From Adiantum capillus-veneris (Eukaryota; Streptophyta; Polypodiopsida; Polypodiales; Pteridaceae), in NCBI GenBank assembly GCA_014529385.2, contig CM043953.1:115168049-115232048 (forward strand): a stretch of 64,000 nt of DNA, read 5' to 3'. Shown here piece after piece: positions 34,201-45,285 of this stretch. Position 1 is the stretch's first letter; every line of letters begins with the position of its first letter. The position numbers and the translations under genes are program-made. A model generated the notes under the pieces. That model saw nothing but the letters and a program-made list of their open reading frames with translations. It did not search any database and was not told the DNA's origin.

Positions 34201-35162
34201 GTTAGCACCTGTCTTGGCAATGGATACATGTCTCCCCCCATCCTTGGTGGCTTATCACATTGCGGGCTGATGTGGCCCAACTCTCCGCAATTATAACATG
34301 TGGGCGTCTGCCTCCAAAACCTACTATTACTTTGTCCAGCACCATTCCTAGGTCTTTCTTCACCTGATGGCTGATTTGCAAACCGCCCTCGACCTCGATT
34401 ATTTCCCACTTGACCTAGCATGTTTAGGCTGAGATTCTTCATCAGATCAACCACTTGCCTCATGTCTTGCCTTAGGCCATCATCTTGCACTGCTGTAGTG
34501 ACCACTGCTGGCATAACCTGAGTAGTAACAGGAACCACTGGTTCATGATGAACCCCTGACATGCGCCCTTGTAAAGACTCTATAGGCTGAAATTCAGACC
34601 TCATTGGCAAAGACTCCACCCCTAACTGGCTCATTTTTCTCAGCTTCCACTCTTTGTTCCTTGCTACCTCTAGTGCATCTTCATATGTCCTAGGCTTCTT
34701 TAGCTCCACTCTCCAACGTATATTCTCCCAAAGACCAGCCAAGAACCTGTCCTTCTTCATCATGTCAGGCGGGGGTACCTGTGGTGCTAAAGCCTTGCAC
34801 ACTCGCTCCCATGCCAATGAAAACTTACGTATGTACGCATCTACTGGCTCACCTTCCTTTTGCACCAAAGCCTGTACTTCTTGCCACACTTTGTCAGGGT
34901 CTTCTATCTTCACAAACTCCACTTCCAATCCATGCCTTAGATTGTCCCAACTCAATCTTATAGGTGGATCAGCCATACGCAACTCCTCTTCAAATGCTTT
35001 GGACCAAACTCGTGCATCACTCTTCAAACAAATTTGGAGAAGGCGTAACATTTGCGTAGGGTCATGAATCTGGTTGCTAATGCAGGCAACCTCCATCTTT
35101 TCCAAAAATTCTTCCACATCTTCATCACTTCTTCCATGAAACTCGGGATAAGAGAAAGCCAT
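31260..35162 (-). CDS. Tat-like gypsy gag-protease-RT-RNase H-RNase H2 polyprotein
   Basis: About 1300 codons without a stop. The start at 35162 (MAFSYPEFHGR) is preferred over the in-frame ATG at 35219 because it begins typical gag sequence. Gag capsid region about 1-200; CCHC knuckle CYNCGELGHISPQC about 288-301; an acidic/Ser-rich stretch about 620-660 after the protease; protease with VDGGAQICV about 495-505 and ILGRPWL; RT with WRICVDFKPLNAATKKNPYP (about 785) and the catalytic FMDDFCVYS (about 897); RNase H with NPSVGDDAIGAMLL (about 1043); a second RNase H with LFFDGSYR...ASGGIAL, NNEAEYATLEAG and KGDALLVV (about 1185-1270). A second RNase H between RNase H and integrase is diagnostic of Tat elements. 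The frame ends at 31260 because of a 1-nt deletion just before it. Confidence 0.93.
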   Translation of the reverse strand: MAFSYPEFHGRSDEDVEEFLEKMEVACISNQIHDPTQMLRLLQICLKSDARVWSKAFEEELRMADPPIRLSWDNLRHGLEVEFVKIEDPDKVWQEVQALVQKEGEPVDAYIRKFSLAWERVCKALAPQVPPPDMMKKDRFLAGLWENIRWRVELKKPRTYEDALEVARNKEWKLRKMSQLGVESLPMRSEFQPIESLQGRMSGVHHEPVVPVTTQVMPAVVTTAVQDDGLRQDMRQVVDLMKNLSLNMLGQVGNNRGRGRFANQPSGEERPRNGAGQSNSRFWRQTPTCYNCGELGHISPQCDKPPRMGGDMYPLPRQVLTRSNDYGIEIKGDEGASGLTQEEKGKTKVLSVVTLEKASKLEDTLVMPIGKRTTEEKEGRSAPGPSKKKGKSHEGEDVKAKRKRRARRKFHVSDFPIGDGQLSYDLKEDLTSRKADVTFGKLIEMVPKLKRQWKRMVNPMEKEPERGSVKVLAMDELPDICPIVDVWHKRKNLGQGYVDGGAQICVITHSCVEKMGLTVAGVSSFRIRLANHQKVKCLGVVKSLEVEAYDAKAVVDFHVMPAGLGAYPIILGRPWLRAVGAVQDWRHGTISLYGKTGTKKLYNMDTRKRLEELYEDEDESSDEDSSTVTDEDSDSTTSSDEDVDVAFLLMDKEIQEIGLVAFAKEVEDESEGPYEVIEGLMQTKVELSKKQELMTQMISGDLSAMEKDIYLHMLASFPDLFITSYEEIRGFKGEEMHIELNEGAKPVRQRLRRMGQEQMEALRVEVDKLLKAGFIVPVETTEWVSPVVVSPKKDGKWRICVDFKPLNAATKKNPYPLPFIDQILDSVAGYERYSVCDGFSGYFQLKIALKDRTKTTFITPWGCYCYTVLPFGLSNGPSFYQERANWVLEPFIGSCVKAFMDDFCVYSSRAEHHEKLQMVFARYDECGGQLNPKKCHLAQPRVKLLGHMVSENGIEADPDKVKSIILLPSPMSTKQLATFIHKVKYMARFIPLSSQLLYPLQQVAKHDPLQWDDKCEEVFQEVKEVLGGLSAMQAPDWEKVFYVNPSVGDDAIGAMLLQKGKGSHYMRPVYCASRVKLVAERKLSEVELVMASVIFACRRFRHYLLPRPFVFLTSYAFLPQLINGINMSNVVKKWVIELQEFEFSFLVEDSTRATLADLLTYKENPLIVKEEVVRKVVEEVPQISNAHVLFFDGSYRKSHDAASGGIALYDPEGKLVCKRGFKLDAHSNNEAEYATLEAGLHICLKHGVRRLSIKGDALLVVKQVLGVWKSKNTSLKEMCFRIKGLLKSLKHGVSDTLNVL

Positions 35163-35219
35163 GGCTACCCAAATTATGATGCTTTGAGAACCCCTTCGAA
35201 CACACGTGCAAGAACCCAA

Positions 35220-36212
35220 AACTTTTCACTTCCCAATCCCCAGAAACTTCAATGGAGCTCAACTTTAGATAAGGACAAACACATGCACATCAAATGAGTT
35301 TTCATAGTTGATCATCGGGATGACAACAGGCAAAGGACATTCCAGGATCTCTCTCAATCTTCTTGGCCCAAACATAAAGACTATGCGCTGCTGGAAAAAG
35401 ATCTTCCTGGACACATGAACATTAATCTGAATTCTTTGCGTTAAATGAAAAGGAGTGAACTGAGGGCCATTTTGATCATCCATTAAAGCCAACCATGAAG
35501 CTCCCAAGAAGGCACACCTGACTCAACCTCTGATTTTGCCAAAATTTCAGCAGCATAACAGCATAAATGGCTCAAAAAACCAAAAAACCAGCCATCATAA
35601 CTTGGGAAAATTTCGACAGAGTTTCCCCAGAAGTAGAGCAGTAGGAACCCAAAATATAGACTGTCTATGTATGCATAAACTGTCAACAATAGAACCCGAG
35701 CATCAAGTAGGACTCACTAGTACATAGCCTATGGCGAGGTCACGAAAAGGGTGCTCCAGCTACCTGTATCACCGAAAGGATCTCCACATTTGAAAATCCC
35801 CCAGCTCAATAAAAACCTCACGCTATCGACCCTCACACGAAAGCTAATGCAAATCGCGTATAGTCAAGTCTCAGAAATGACTATCTTCCAGACCAAGTCT
35901 CAGAAATGGCTGGGACTGCCAAATAAAACCATATATGGCTCCACAAAGGCGTACAATGGCACTTTCCACAAGTAACGTACAATCCAGCAGACAATGCGCT
36001 CAAATAGGCGCCAAGTGATGCATTCCCACAACAACTGCAAGTGACATCATTGCTAGTATATCACTGTACTCCAGCTACCTGTACCTGTGTGAATCACCTG
36101 TACCTGTACCTGTCCCTGTAACCTGTAACCTAGAACCTAGAACCTGTAATCTGCAACCTGCAACCTGTAATCCCGAAGCTCAAAGCTCGAAGCTGAAGGT
36201 ACTCGAAGAAGA
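35220..36212 (-). other. gypsy 5' untranslated leader
   Basis: About 1 kb between the PBS and gag, with small open frames (35265-35507 and 35483-35689, - strand). No similarity was recognised, so a separate leader ORF as in some Ogre/Tat elements cannot be claimed. The PBS-proximal part is a tandem repeat. Confidence 0.6.
36076..36170. repeat. Short tandem repeat of ACCTGTA/ACCTGCA type in the gypsy leader
   Basis: About a dozen variants of ACCTGTA, ACCTAGA and ACCTGCA in 95 bp, followed by GAAGCTCAAAGCTCGAAGCT. It lies within 60 bp of the primer binding site. Confidence 0.85.
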
Positions 36213-36230
36213 TCCTCCGTGGGGGCGCCA
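36213..36230 (-). promoter_or_regulatory. gypsy primer binding site
   Basis: On the - strand, 6 nt after the 5' LTR, the sequence reads TGGCGCCCCCACGGAGGA. The TGGCGCC start is typical of plant gypsy primer sites matching a tRNA 3' end; which tRNA cannot be settled by eye. Confidence 0.7.
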
Positions 36231-36236
36231 AAAGAA

Positions 36237-37382
36237 TGTGAGCGGGATGAAAACACACACAGCGCCTCTATAACGACCCGACACACACTCTTGGAATGAT
36301 ACACACACACACACTATGGGGCACCACTCGGTTTACACAACACACCTGGCCGAGACAGGGAACACACCTCTAGAGTGAGAGGAGAGAGACTATCCACTTG
36401 CCCACTCCACACAGACACACACACACACACACACACACCCAAAAAACTCAGCTCAAAAGAGGAGAATTTCTGATGTTTAGATACAATTGAGCTTGGGCCA
36501 ACACCAATGGGGCAAACAGCTCACACAATATGGGTAAAAGATACCAGATACAATCACAAATTGGAGAAGAAGCTTCACTCACCGGAGAAGATTACACAGA
36601 AAAACAGCAGAAAAAGAGTGAGGAATTTGGCAAAATGGACAGCGCCATCGCGTCCGGAACAGCCCAAAACCCCAGTCTACAATGTCAAATTGCTCAAATC
36701 CGACATCGGATGAGCAGTTTACGGCCAAAACAGGCTCCAAAAACCCAAAAAACACACCTGCGGCTGTTCCTCCTCTCTTCTCCACGTTTTTTCTGGTCTT
36801 CTCTCAGTTTTTTCAGTTCCCACACTTAGCTTTTTTAGTTGGGCACCCTTGGCCTTTTAGATGACCTCAAACGGACCCCGAACAGGCCAAAAACTGACCT
36901 CGCAGTGCATAGTTGTCACCTTTTTGCATCATTCGCACACCTGGCACTCAGCTTTTTTCCAATAATGCATCTCGCCATCACGTGAAGTGGCCCCAAAAAA
37001 AGATCCTCATGATGACCTTTCTGCATAATTCTCACAAGCAAACACCCACGTTGTGTCTGTCCTCATCTGCGTGCAAATATTGACCTCGTTCGCCCTCCTG
37101 ACGCCACTAGATGCCATCTGACGCACCTGCTAACCTCACGTCGTCGGCCCGCGGATAGCTTCCTCGAGAAGTTTTACGCGCTACCAACTCCTCCTTATTG
37201 TAGAAAAACACAATGGTACTAGTAATGATGAAAATCGATGCACTATGTACATGGTGTCCTACCTGTACACATGTGGGCCCCACGTAACCACCTGGCTCTG
37301 GAAAATGGGCAATACTTTATTTGATGCACCATGCATGGGTATGTACATATGCGCAATCCCTTGCTCCAAAAAACTCCTGACA
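36237..37382 (-). repeat. gypsy 5' LTR (right copy)
   Basis: 1146 bp, same ends as the left copy. Two CA-repeat tracts differ by +2 and -2 bp, so the total length is equal. Confidence 0.95.
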
Positions 37383-39761
37383 CCGCTTCAATCAGTTATG
37401 TCTCCGTGTGGGATGCATGGCGGCCAGACCTTGGTCTTGGACATCCTTGAATAGCCTCTCTTTAATTTGCAGCAGTTCTACCTTAAAATGAGTGGATAAG
37501 ATAGAGACTATTGATGCCATTGCGAGTTGATTTGATTGGGAGTGAGTTGGGTTACATTTACTGAATGAAGTACTCTCAACTCCCAATCCATGGTTGCTTT
37601 CGATTCTGCATCTATCTCCTAAATCGTTTTGTCTTTGAGGGAATCTTCTTCAGCTTTGGACAGTTGCACCATGGGCAGCTGTTCCTCCTCTGCAATACGC
37701 AATTGATATTTAAATTCTTCAGGCTGTGCTGCTCCTTGTGTATCAATGTCAGTAAAGGATACCAATGGGAGCTCTAAAGTTGGCTTCTCTGAAGTGCTAG
37801 CCTTCTCTATAGATTCCATACATCCATCTTTCAAAGCCTAATTTTGTTCTTTAAGTCCTCTATCTGCTTCAGCAGCTCCTCTTCCCTCTGCATGTGGATT
37901 AGAGCTAAGCCTCTTCTCTATCTCTATTCAATCTTTAGTTCTAGCTCTAATTCCTTCTTCTTTTTATCTAAAGACTTGTAGATTTCATCAGTAGCTTGGA
38001 GAGAGACAACTAAGGGGTTCTCTCTGATGTTTCCAAGCAGGGTAGCTTGGTCATTGATCCTTCGTTTTGAGTACTTCAAAGAAACGATGGTAACATCTAA
38101 TTGTACTTGGAGCGTTTGGACCGAGTGATTGGTAACCAATAATATATTGGACATTTCATTCAGCTGCTAATCCTTGCTCTCACAAGCTTCTATCATTTGC
38201 AGGCCTGCAATCTCCATCAGCTCTTTGTCTTGCTTCTCCTTCATTAGTTGATGTTGGGTGGACTCTTCTTTCAGCACTTTGACTTGGAACTGGAGATCCT
38301 CGATGGTGGTTAGCCAATCTTCTAGCTCCCCTTGGAGTGCATCTATGACTTGATCTAGGTCTTGGGCTCTATTTGCTCTTTCCACAGTAGCTAGCCTCAT
38401 TTTTTCAATAAAATTTTGCATTTGCTGAGCATAATCATTGACTTGGATTATCAATTCATCATTGGATGTCCATTCTTGAGAATCAGCCTGTGGTGCCCTC
38501 ACTGGGTCTGCAATCACTGCTGCTGTTTGTTGGGATTGATCTTTCATAACTGCATGCTCTGTTACGTTTTCACTTTTCTTCCCTACAAGCTCTTGAGGTA
38601 CCATTGCTACCTCTAGTTGTTCTTGGGCAGTTGATGGTTCCACTCTCTTTGGTTTAGATACTGCATGTATCTCAAGATCACCACTCTCTAGCTCAAGGAT
38701 TTCATATGACTTATCCGAGGATGAAGAACTTGGGTTGGGCATTGGTACCTCCATTTGCTCAAGTATAAATGGTACAAATGATTGTGAGGAGAACATATAT
38801 TTTTATGGTAATGGAACCATATCTGGAGCTGTTTGTTTTTTTGGCTTTGCCTTTGGTAGTTCAATCACAGTGACCTTTGGTAGTATGGCCTCTTGGCTTG
38901 GTATGTTTTGGGGTACTTCCACAGAGGAGATTTGTTTTAGTGAAGAAGAGGGCTCTTCTACATGTGTCTCAGTGGAGGAGTGGGACTTTGAGGTGAAGAT
39001 GGGGACGGTTCATCATCTCGTGGTTTTACAGGAGGGCTTTGAAACAAGCTGGAAGAATCAACTACAGCTTTGAGATCTTTTTGTACTCTCTTCTCGGTCT
39101 CCTCCTCTGAAAGCTATTTCTTGGCCGCCTTGGCCTCGTGCCACATTCTTTCCATAAGCTCTATAGGGTATACATGGAGCCCTTTTGCAGGATTCTTAGT
39201 CCTTGGCTTTTCTTCTTGGGGATTCCACAAAGTCAAGGTTGCACCGGCTGATTGGCGGCTGCGGTCATATGCCTCCTTCTCTCTCTCGTGCCTAGCCTTC
39301 TTTTGGACAGGCTCTTCTTGATGAGCAGCCACCGTTGTCCTCATCAAATTTCTTGTCTCCTTGCCCTTTTCTTTGCATTGTCAGAACTTTCTTGGCTATC
39401 TTCAGGCTCGAGAGTGGATTTTGCAGACTCCTCTTCCTCAGATTCTGATGTGAGCATGTTCCTTTCACAGTATCTTGTGGCTCTTGGGGACGGCTGGTGG
39501 GCGAAGTCCCATGTGATCTATTCTGGTGCTAGTGGTAAGCTATCGGCCATGCCGATAGCATGGTATGCAATTCTTGTTAGGACTTCTGGGTCCCCAAGGT
39601 AAGTTACCTTGCTCTCTTTCCTTGTACTCTTCAAAGTTGTCAGCACATATTGAGCATGGTCTATGGTTTGTCTCCCTAAGTTGACTTCAAAGCTTGAGTG
39701 AATGTTGTGGCCACAACATGATTGGGGTTGGTGTATCTTGTGGGCTTTTTTGCTGCAAAAT
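37383..39761 (-). pseudogene. Unrecognised host-unit remnant, middle portion (coiled-coil rich)
   Basis: Lies between the gypsy and CACTA insertions on the same strand as its flanking pieces. Reading 5' to 3': just inside the CACTA junction FAAKKPTRYTNPNHVV, then after a frame change TYLGDPEVLTRIAYHAIGMA; an acidic stretch (39.4 kb); a charged 39114-39347 frame (PVQKKARHEREKEAYDRS, LHVYPIELMERMWHEA); a 209-codon frame 38167-38796, Ser/Glu-rich then strongly helical (EDLQFQVKVLKEEST); and frames 37924-38154 and 37619-37834. Several stops and shifts separate them. The coiled-coil call is by residue pattern. No family recognised; possibly a large gag-like or other element protein. Confidence 0.45.
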
Positions 39762-39783
39762 CACTACAAGAGGCTATTCATAT

Positions 39784-39893
39784 TAGCGACGCTCACACAG
39801 CGACGCTCCAAAAAAAAATTCCCGGCATCGCTATGAGCGTCGCAAATTTCTTTGTAAATTTGCGACGCTTATAGCGACGCTCATAGCGACGCC
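39784..39893. repeat. CACTA 5' subterminal repeats
   Basis: Several copies of AGCGACGC or its inverse GCGTCGCA. These resemble the multiple transposase-binding motifs near the ends of En/Spm elements. Confidence 0.85.
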
Positions 39894-40025
39894 CGCTGGG
39901 GTAAAAAAATAACCGAGCGCGCCCAAAAACTCAGATCTCAGATCTGAGTTTTTCGGCGCCCTCAAGCAAGGAGCAGGTAACGCTCTCCCTCACTCTCTCT
40001 CTCTCTCTCTCTCTCTTTTTCTTCT

Positions 40026-40026
<1 letters not shown>

Positions 40027-40099
<73 letters not shown>
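40027..40099. repeat. (CA)36 microsatellite inside CACTA
   Basis: About 73 bp of CA repeats, preceded by CT repeats (39985-40016). Long open frames called across it are artefacts of the dinucleotide. Confidence 0.95.
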
Positions 40100-40103
<4 letters not shown>

Positions 40104-40165
40104 AGAGGAAGGAGAGCCAGGTATGCTCCTTCCCTCTCCTCATTCTCATGTTCCCTTCCCCTCTT

Positions 40166-40198
<33 letters not shown>

Positions 40199-40215
40199 TA
40201 CACACACACAGTGTT

Positions 40216-40218
<3 letters not shown>

Positions 40219-40265
<47 letters not shown>

Positions 40266-40498
40266 AACAAAAACAAAAACGCACACACACATACATAAAC
40301 AAAGAATGCACACACACATTTAGAGAGAAAGAGAGAGAGAGAGCATGCATAAACAAAAAACGCACGCATTGAGAGAGGAAAAGAGAGAGAGAACATGCAT
40401 AAACAAAAAACGCACACATTGAGAGAGGAAAAGAGAGAGAAAACATGCATACGATCCAAAAAAACGCACACACATTGAGAGAGAAAGAGAGAGAAACT
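40219..40498. repeat. (GA)n and GA/CA minisatellite inside CACTA
   Basis: GA repeat at 40219-40261, then about four 55-65 bp units built from AACAAAAAACGCACACATTG and GAGAGAAAGAGAGAG. Confidence 0.85.
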
Positions 40499-41426
40499 AA
40501 TTTAACGTCGTAGGAAACTAATTAAAATTAAAAGACCTAAAGATCTAGCCGACGAGGAGTTGAACTCAAGACCTATTATTCAAGAGGGAAATGGCATAAT
40601 CAATCTATCATACTTGGCATGGGTGATAGAAAGGTTATACCATTTATCTCTTTTTATTGGCACACACATCCACACACGCGCACACACACAAGAAGAAGAG
40701 AGTTATAACGTCGTAGGAAACTATCTTAAAAGACGTTAAAGATTAGGTTATATGTAGACTTACATTAAATTAGATTTAGGTTTATTTTTAACTAGATTTA
40801 CGTTTATTTAAGCTAGATTTAGATTTACGTTATATTAGATTAGATTTAGGTCTCCATAGACTGCGATGCCTGCATGAAGCGGGTGAAGAAAGCCCTCAAT
40901 GGAATATAGGGTATTGCTGCCTTCACTCATGGTGGGCTCCGTCGATCCAAAAGTACTGGTGAAATGTCTTCAGAAGATAGGGAAGAAGGTGGATCTTCAG
41001 GGCGACAAGAGTCACTACATCCCCGACACAATGACCATCTAGACAACCTCTAGTCATTAGACTTACGTTAAATTAGATTTAGCTTTATTTTTAGTTAGAT
41101 TTACGTTTATTTAGATTTACGCTTATTTACGTTAGATCGAGTCCACGCAAGAATTACTTACGGTTTAGGGTTTAGAGTTAGACGAACAATGAAAAGATCT
41201 ACTGTGAAAAGATGTTAAGATGAAGTGAAGTGCTACAGCTAGAGAAGAGGCAAAGGGGTTTTGTCCACTACATGCAGTATCATGTAGACGTGGGTGTGTA
41301 GATTTCTTGTACTCACAAATATAGGTATTGACCAATAAAGACGAGATTATAACCCGGTGGTTCTGATCTCCGTGTACCTCTAGACCGAGGTGTGCGGGGA
41401 TTGGACATGACTAGAGAATGTGAGGT

Positions 41427-41428
<2 letters not shown>
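40499..41428. other. CACTA internal non-coding leader
   Basis: Contains repeated AT-rich words such as TTAGATTTAGG and TTTACGTTTATTTA (40760-41130). No coding sequence recognised. Expected to hold the promoter of the transposase gene. Confidence 0.5.

Positions 41429-41490
<62 letters not shown>
41429..41490. repeat. (GA)31 microsatellite before the transposase gene
   Basis: 62 bp of AG/GA repeats about 65 bp upstream of the first transposase codon. Confidence 0.95.
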
Positions 41491-41494
<4 letters not shown>

Positions 41495-41556
41495 GACGAA
41501 GAATGCCAATAGAATATTAAATTTGTTGTCCAGGTTATAAGTTTTTTATCCTCATT

Positions 41557-44500
41557 ATGAGTAGCGACGAGGATGTGGGACCGTCCAACCGAAACACCTA
41601 TCTCTCAACGAGGGTCTTATGTCCTTGTAATCAATGCAAGCATGCTGTGCGACGGACAAGACATGTTTCTTTGCAGCATGTTCGCGAATTTGGCGAGTTC
41701 GATCCATCTATTATAGATCGAGTTGTTGCCAATTATAACTCGTCGGACTCTGACGCTGGCCAACAAGCAGCAATCTTGCAACCCAATAGACGTGTTCGCA
41801 GGCGCTTTGGTCAAGCAGCATATGTGAGGCCACAAGATGTAGCCTTTGACAGCTCGGGGGATGATCATGCAGAGCACATTCCCAACGAGGCAATGTTTGA
41901 GCCCGAGATTGATGAAATGATCGAGACGATCATGGATTCAGAAAGGCTTATCTATGATGATATGAAAAGTGAAGCCGATACGCCATTGTATAATGGAGCA
42001 CGTATGTCTAGATTGAAAGCACTCCTGGTTCTTCTCAACATGCAGGCAAAGTTTGGATGGAGTGATACTAGCGTCATAACGCTTTTCAGGTGATCTATTA
42101 CAATTAGTTTACTTTAATAGAACTCTAAATGTATAATGATCTGATAGATTTTTACACGACTGTATCATATTTTTATGTTGTGTAGATTGCTGAAAGAGCA
42201 CATACTACCAGCTGACAATGTGATGCCAGATTCCCGAGATGAAGCAAGAAAGATTTTGCGAAACTTGGGGATGGATTAGAATTCTATCCACGCTTGTCCT
42301 AATGACTGCATTCTTTTCAGAGGGGAATACATAGACATGGAGAAGTGTCCGAAATGTGATTCCGAAAGATATCGAGTAGATCTCCACGGGACAAAAATTC
42401 CACAAAAGGTTTTGCGACATTTCCCTCTGCTTCCTCGCATCAAGCATTTCTTCGAATGTAAGTCCATGGCCGCCCTAGCATCATGGCATGAGGAGAATAA
42501 ATCTTTGGATGGTGTGCTATGAATTCCTGCAGATTGCGTAGCGTGGAAACATATAGATGGAACATGGTCGGATTTTGCCAGGGAAGCTCGAAATTTGCGC
42601 TTAGGCCTGGCTATGGATGGCGTAAATCCATTTGGTCAAAGATCAACATCTTACAGTGTATGGCCCGTTGTCATCGTCAACTACAACATTCCCCCGTGGT
42701 TGACTACGAAGAAGGGGCACCTATGGCTAAGCTTGATTGTGCCAGGGCGATATAAAGTGGGGAATATGGATGTGTATCTTCGTCCACTATTGGAAGAGCT
42801 ACAACAATTGTGGATTGGCATAGAGGTGGTGGATATGAGCCGACACACAGGACGACGGAATGCTTTGATCAGAGGCATTCTAATGTGGACCATGCATGAC
42901 TATCCCAGGCTAACAGAATGCTCAGGTGATCTATTGACACTCCTCACTCAGACACTGTAAATCTTGTTTTTTCCCATAGTTGATCTATTATCATGTGTAT
43001 ACATGCAGGGCTTCAAACAAGCGGATACAGAGCATGTGTCACATGTGGACCTAGACTGAATGCACGTAGGGCACCCTCACTGAAGAAGCAAATCTACGAA
43101 GGTCATCAAGCGTATCTTCCAGAGAATCATGTGTTACGCGACGGCTTTTTGGGAAGAGAGCCACCAAGGATGTCTGCACAAGCATGGTTAGAGCAGAAGG
43201 AGATGTGCGATGACGGATTGCCTCCAGGGATGAAGAGACTATCTCTATGGTACGAGTTACCATACTGGCCCCGACTCATGATCAATCACTTGCTCGATCC
43301 AATGCACATATTCAAGAATGTGGGTAATCTACTATAGGACCATTTGACCGGCAAGAAAGATACTTTGGGAGCCAGAGTTGACCTTAGAAATGTGGATCGT
43401 ATGGAGCAATATTGGCCGCAAACAGCGTCTGATGGATTGATAAAACTCCCTAAAGCACCATGGATTTTCATAGGAGCCCAAGAACGCAAAGTAAAAGAGA
43501 CCATTCGATCTTTGCGGACCCCCACTGGCGTAATGCACTCGCTCCGAACGTGTTTTACTAAAGAAGGAAAGCTTACCGGTTTGAAGTCACACGATTGGCA
43601 TAAAATGTGTCAGGTACGTTCATAGTGGACTTTAATATCATTGCATAAAATGTGGACTTTAATATCATTGCTGCACATACTTTACAGTTTATTTTACCGG
43701 TTGCCATTGAGGGATGTTTGTCTCTCGACATCCGTAACACAATCTACAAACTTGCAAAGCTGGTGCAATGGATCTCACAAAAGGAGATCAACGTAGACTC
43801 CATACCATTCGCCAAACTAAATGCTGCGGAGCTTGTGTGCATGTTTGAGAAACATTTTCCTACTACAATGCTAACCATTCAGGTGCATCTTCTTGTTCAC
43901 ATAGTTGATGAGGTGGAAATAGCTGGCACAGTTCATTCCAGATGGATGTTCTTCTTAGAGCGTTTCATGAAAACGCTTAAGGGATATGTGCGTCAAAAGG
44001 CACGTCCGCAGGGTAGCATGGCAGAAGGTTGGTTGGTATCAGAGTCCCTAGTGTACATTGGAGAGTGGCTAGACGGATTTGATAAATCCCGGGACACGCT
44101 ATGGCAAACCATAGATGATGAGCGCATATCTGGGATTGTCATGTGCAATCTCGGTGTTGAGAAGAAGATGACGGAAGATCTAGAGGCTAAAATCAACCGA
44201 TTTTGCATGCTTCACAATCCAGTGATGCAAAAGTGGATTTCACAATATGAGGATGCAAAGCAAGAGCGACAAAGGGCGCGAATCGAGTGGAGACGGGGAA
44301 GACGACCACCGATGCACTATCCAGCGGTTCTGGAGAGCCTACCAACCTTCATGAGCTTAAGATGGTTGCATAACCAATTGAAAAGCGCACAACAATGCGG
44401 TGGCAAAGTGACTGAAGAAGAGTGGGAGTACTCTCGGGGTTGCGCGACCAAGGTAAGTTTGCAATGTACGACTAGCAAGTGACTTTATTTATAAACGTTT

Positions 44501-45285
44501 GAACGGCCACTCATAATCTTTGTTCGTTGTAGTATAAGTCATACACAGCAGCATGGTGTAAAGGTCGACATTTTAGGATGGAACGAATCGACAAAAAGCG
44601 TTTTACTCAAGATAGTGGAATCATGGCAAAATTTGAACAGTCTAGTCGACGACGTTCCTCTGATGCAGATCCTGTGGTGGCGGAACTCACTTACTTCGGC
44701 ACGCTGCAAGAGATTTTGAGGATCGATTACAGAGGATTTTTTGCCGACTTGTTCGACGTGCAATGGTTCAAGATAATCATGGAGGGTCGCAACGCTACTG
44801 TGTGTAGAGGAGAGTCTGGTTTTCTTGAGGTGGATTCTACTAAGAAATGGACTGACCTAAGAGACACTTTCGTACTACCCGAGCATTGTGAACAAGTAAG
44901 TATGTAAATAGTTAACATCCCCCTTTTACAAGTTATGTGCTTGAAAGCTCTCATGTAAGTTATGTGGCTCTGGCAGGTAATATTTCATCCTACAAAGTCT
45001 ACATCAAACTGGTGGTACGTCATAGAGGTAGCCCCTCGTAGTGCAAGGACGTATGAAGGCTACCATGTGCCAATCACAACGACATCAATGGAGGAGATCA
45101 GAGAAGATGCTCAATCAGAAGCCGCTGCGGTGGTGCCAGACGAGCATCAAGATGCTACTACTCTATATGGGGTGCATGCAGAGGAGCTACAAAATGAAAC
45201 AAAGGATATGTGTTTAAACGGAGAGCTCTATATAGATATAGGAAGTTATGCTGAGTTATGCGAGGATGAGAGAGAGATCTCTTAA
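41557..45285 (+). pseudogene. CACTA TNP2-type transposase gene, six exons, with premature stops
   Basis: Catalytic transposase of En/Spm elements. Exons inferred from GT-AG junctions and protein continuity: 41557-42089, 42186-42925, 43009-43613, 43688-44452, 44533-44895, 44977-45285. Exon 1 has a Cys-rich CPCNQCKH start. Exons 2-3 are Transposase_21-like: CPNDCILF, CPKCDSERYRV, LPRIKHFFECKSMA, LGLAMDGVNPFG, YSVWPVVIVNYNIPPWL, LSLIVPG and DVYLRPLLEELQQLW. Exon 4 looks like DUF4218 (PVAIEGCLSLDIRNTIYKL, HSRWMFFLERFMKTLKGYVR) and exon 6 like DUF4216 (HPTKSTSNWWYVIEV). In-frame stops are present at about 42278 (TAG), 42520 (TGA) and 43336 (TAG), all at positions where a sense codon is expected. 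Confidence 0.9.

Larger units (their letters stand above)
28638..37382 (-). mobile_element. Ty3/gypsy LTR retrotransposon with dual RNase H (Tat-like), 8745 bp
   Basis: Two 1146-bp LTRs (28638-29783 and 36237-37382). The coding strand is -, so the right LTR is the 5' one. The internal order gag, protease, RT, RNase H, second RNase H, integrase is that of the Tat branch of plant gypsy elements. The flanking CCGC (28634-28637 and 37383-37386), or CCGCT if the shared T is counted, is the target duplication. LTRs differ by nine substitutions and two CA-repeat length changes by eye (about 0.8%). Only one frameshift was seen in the coding region, making this the most recent and best preserved retrotransposon here. 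It is inserted in the unrecognised coding unit. Confidence 0.95.

Noticed and set aside
31276-35067. Several + strand frames of 60-137 codons
   Set aside because: Antisense shadows of the gypsy polyprotein, which has clear family motifs on the - strand.
35160-35219. Translation start of gypsy gag at 35219
   Set aside because: The extra 19 residues do not resemble gag; the ATG at 35162 begins typical sequence.
39931-40473. Long cysteine/valine-rich and serine/leucine-rich frames
   Set aside because: They are translations of CA and GA microsatellites.
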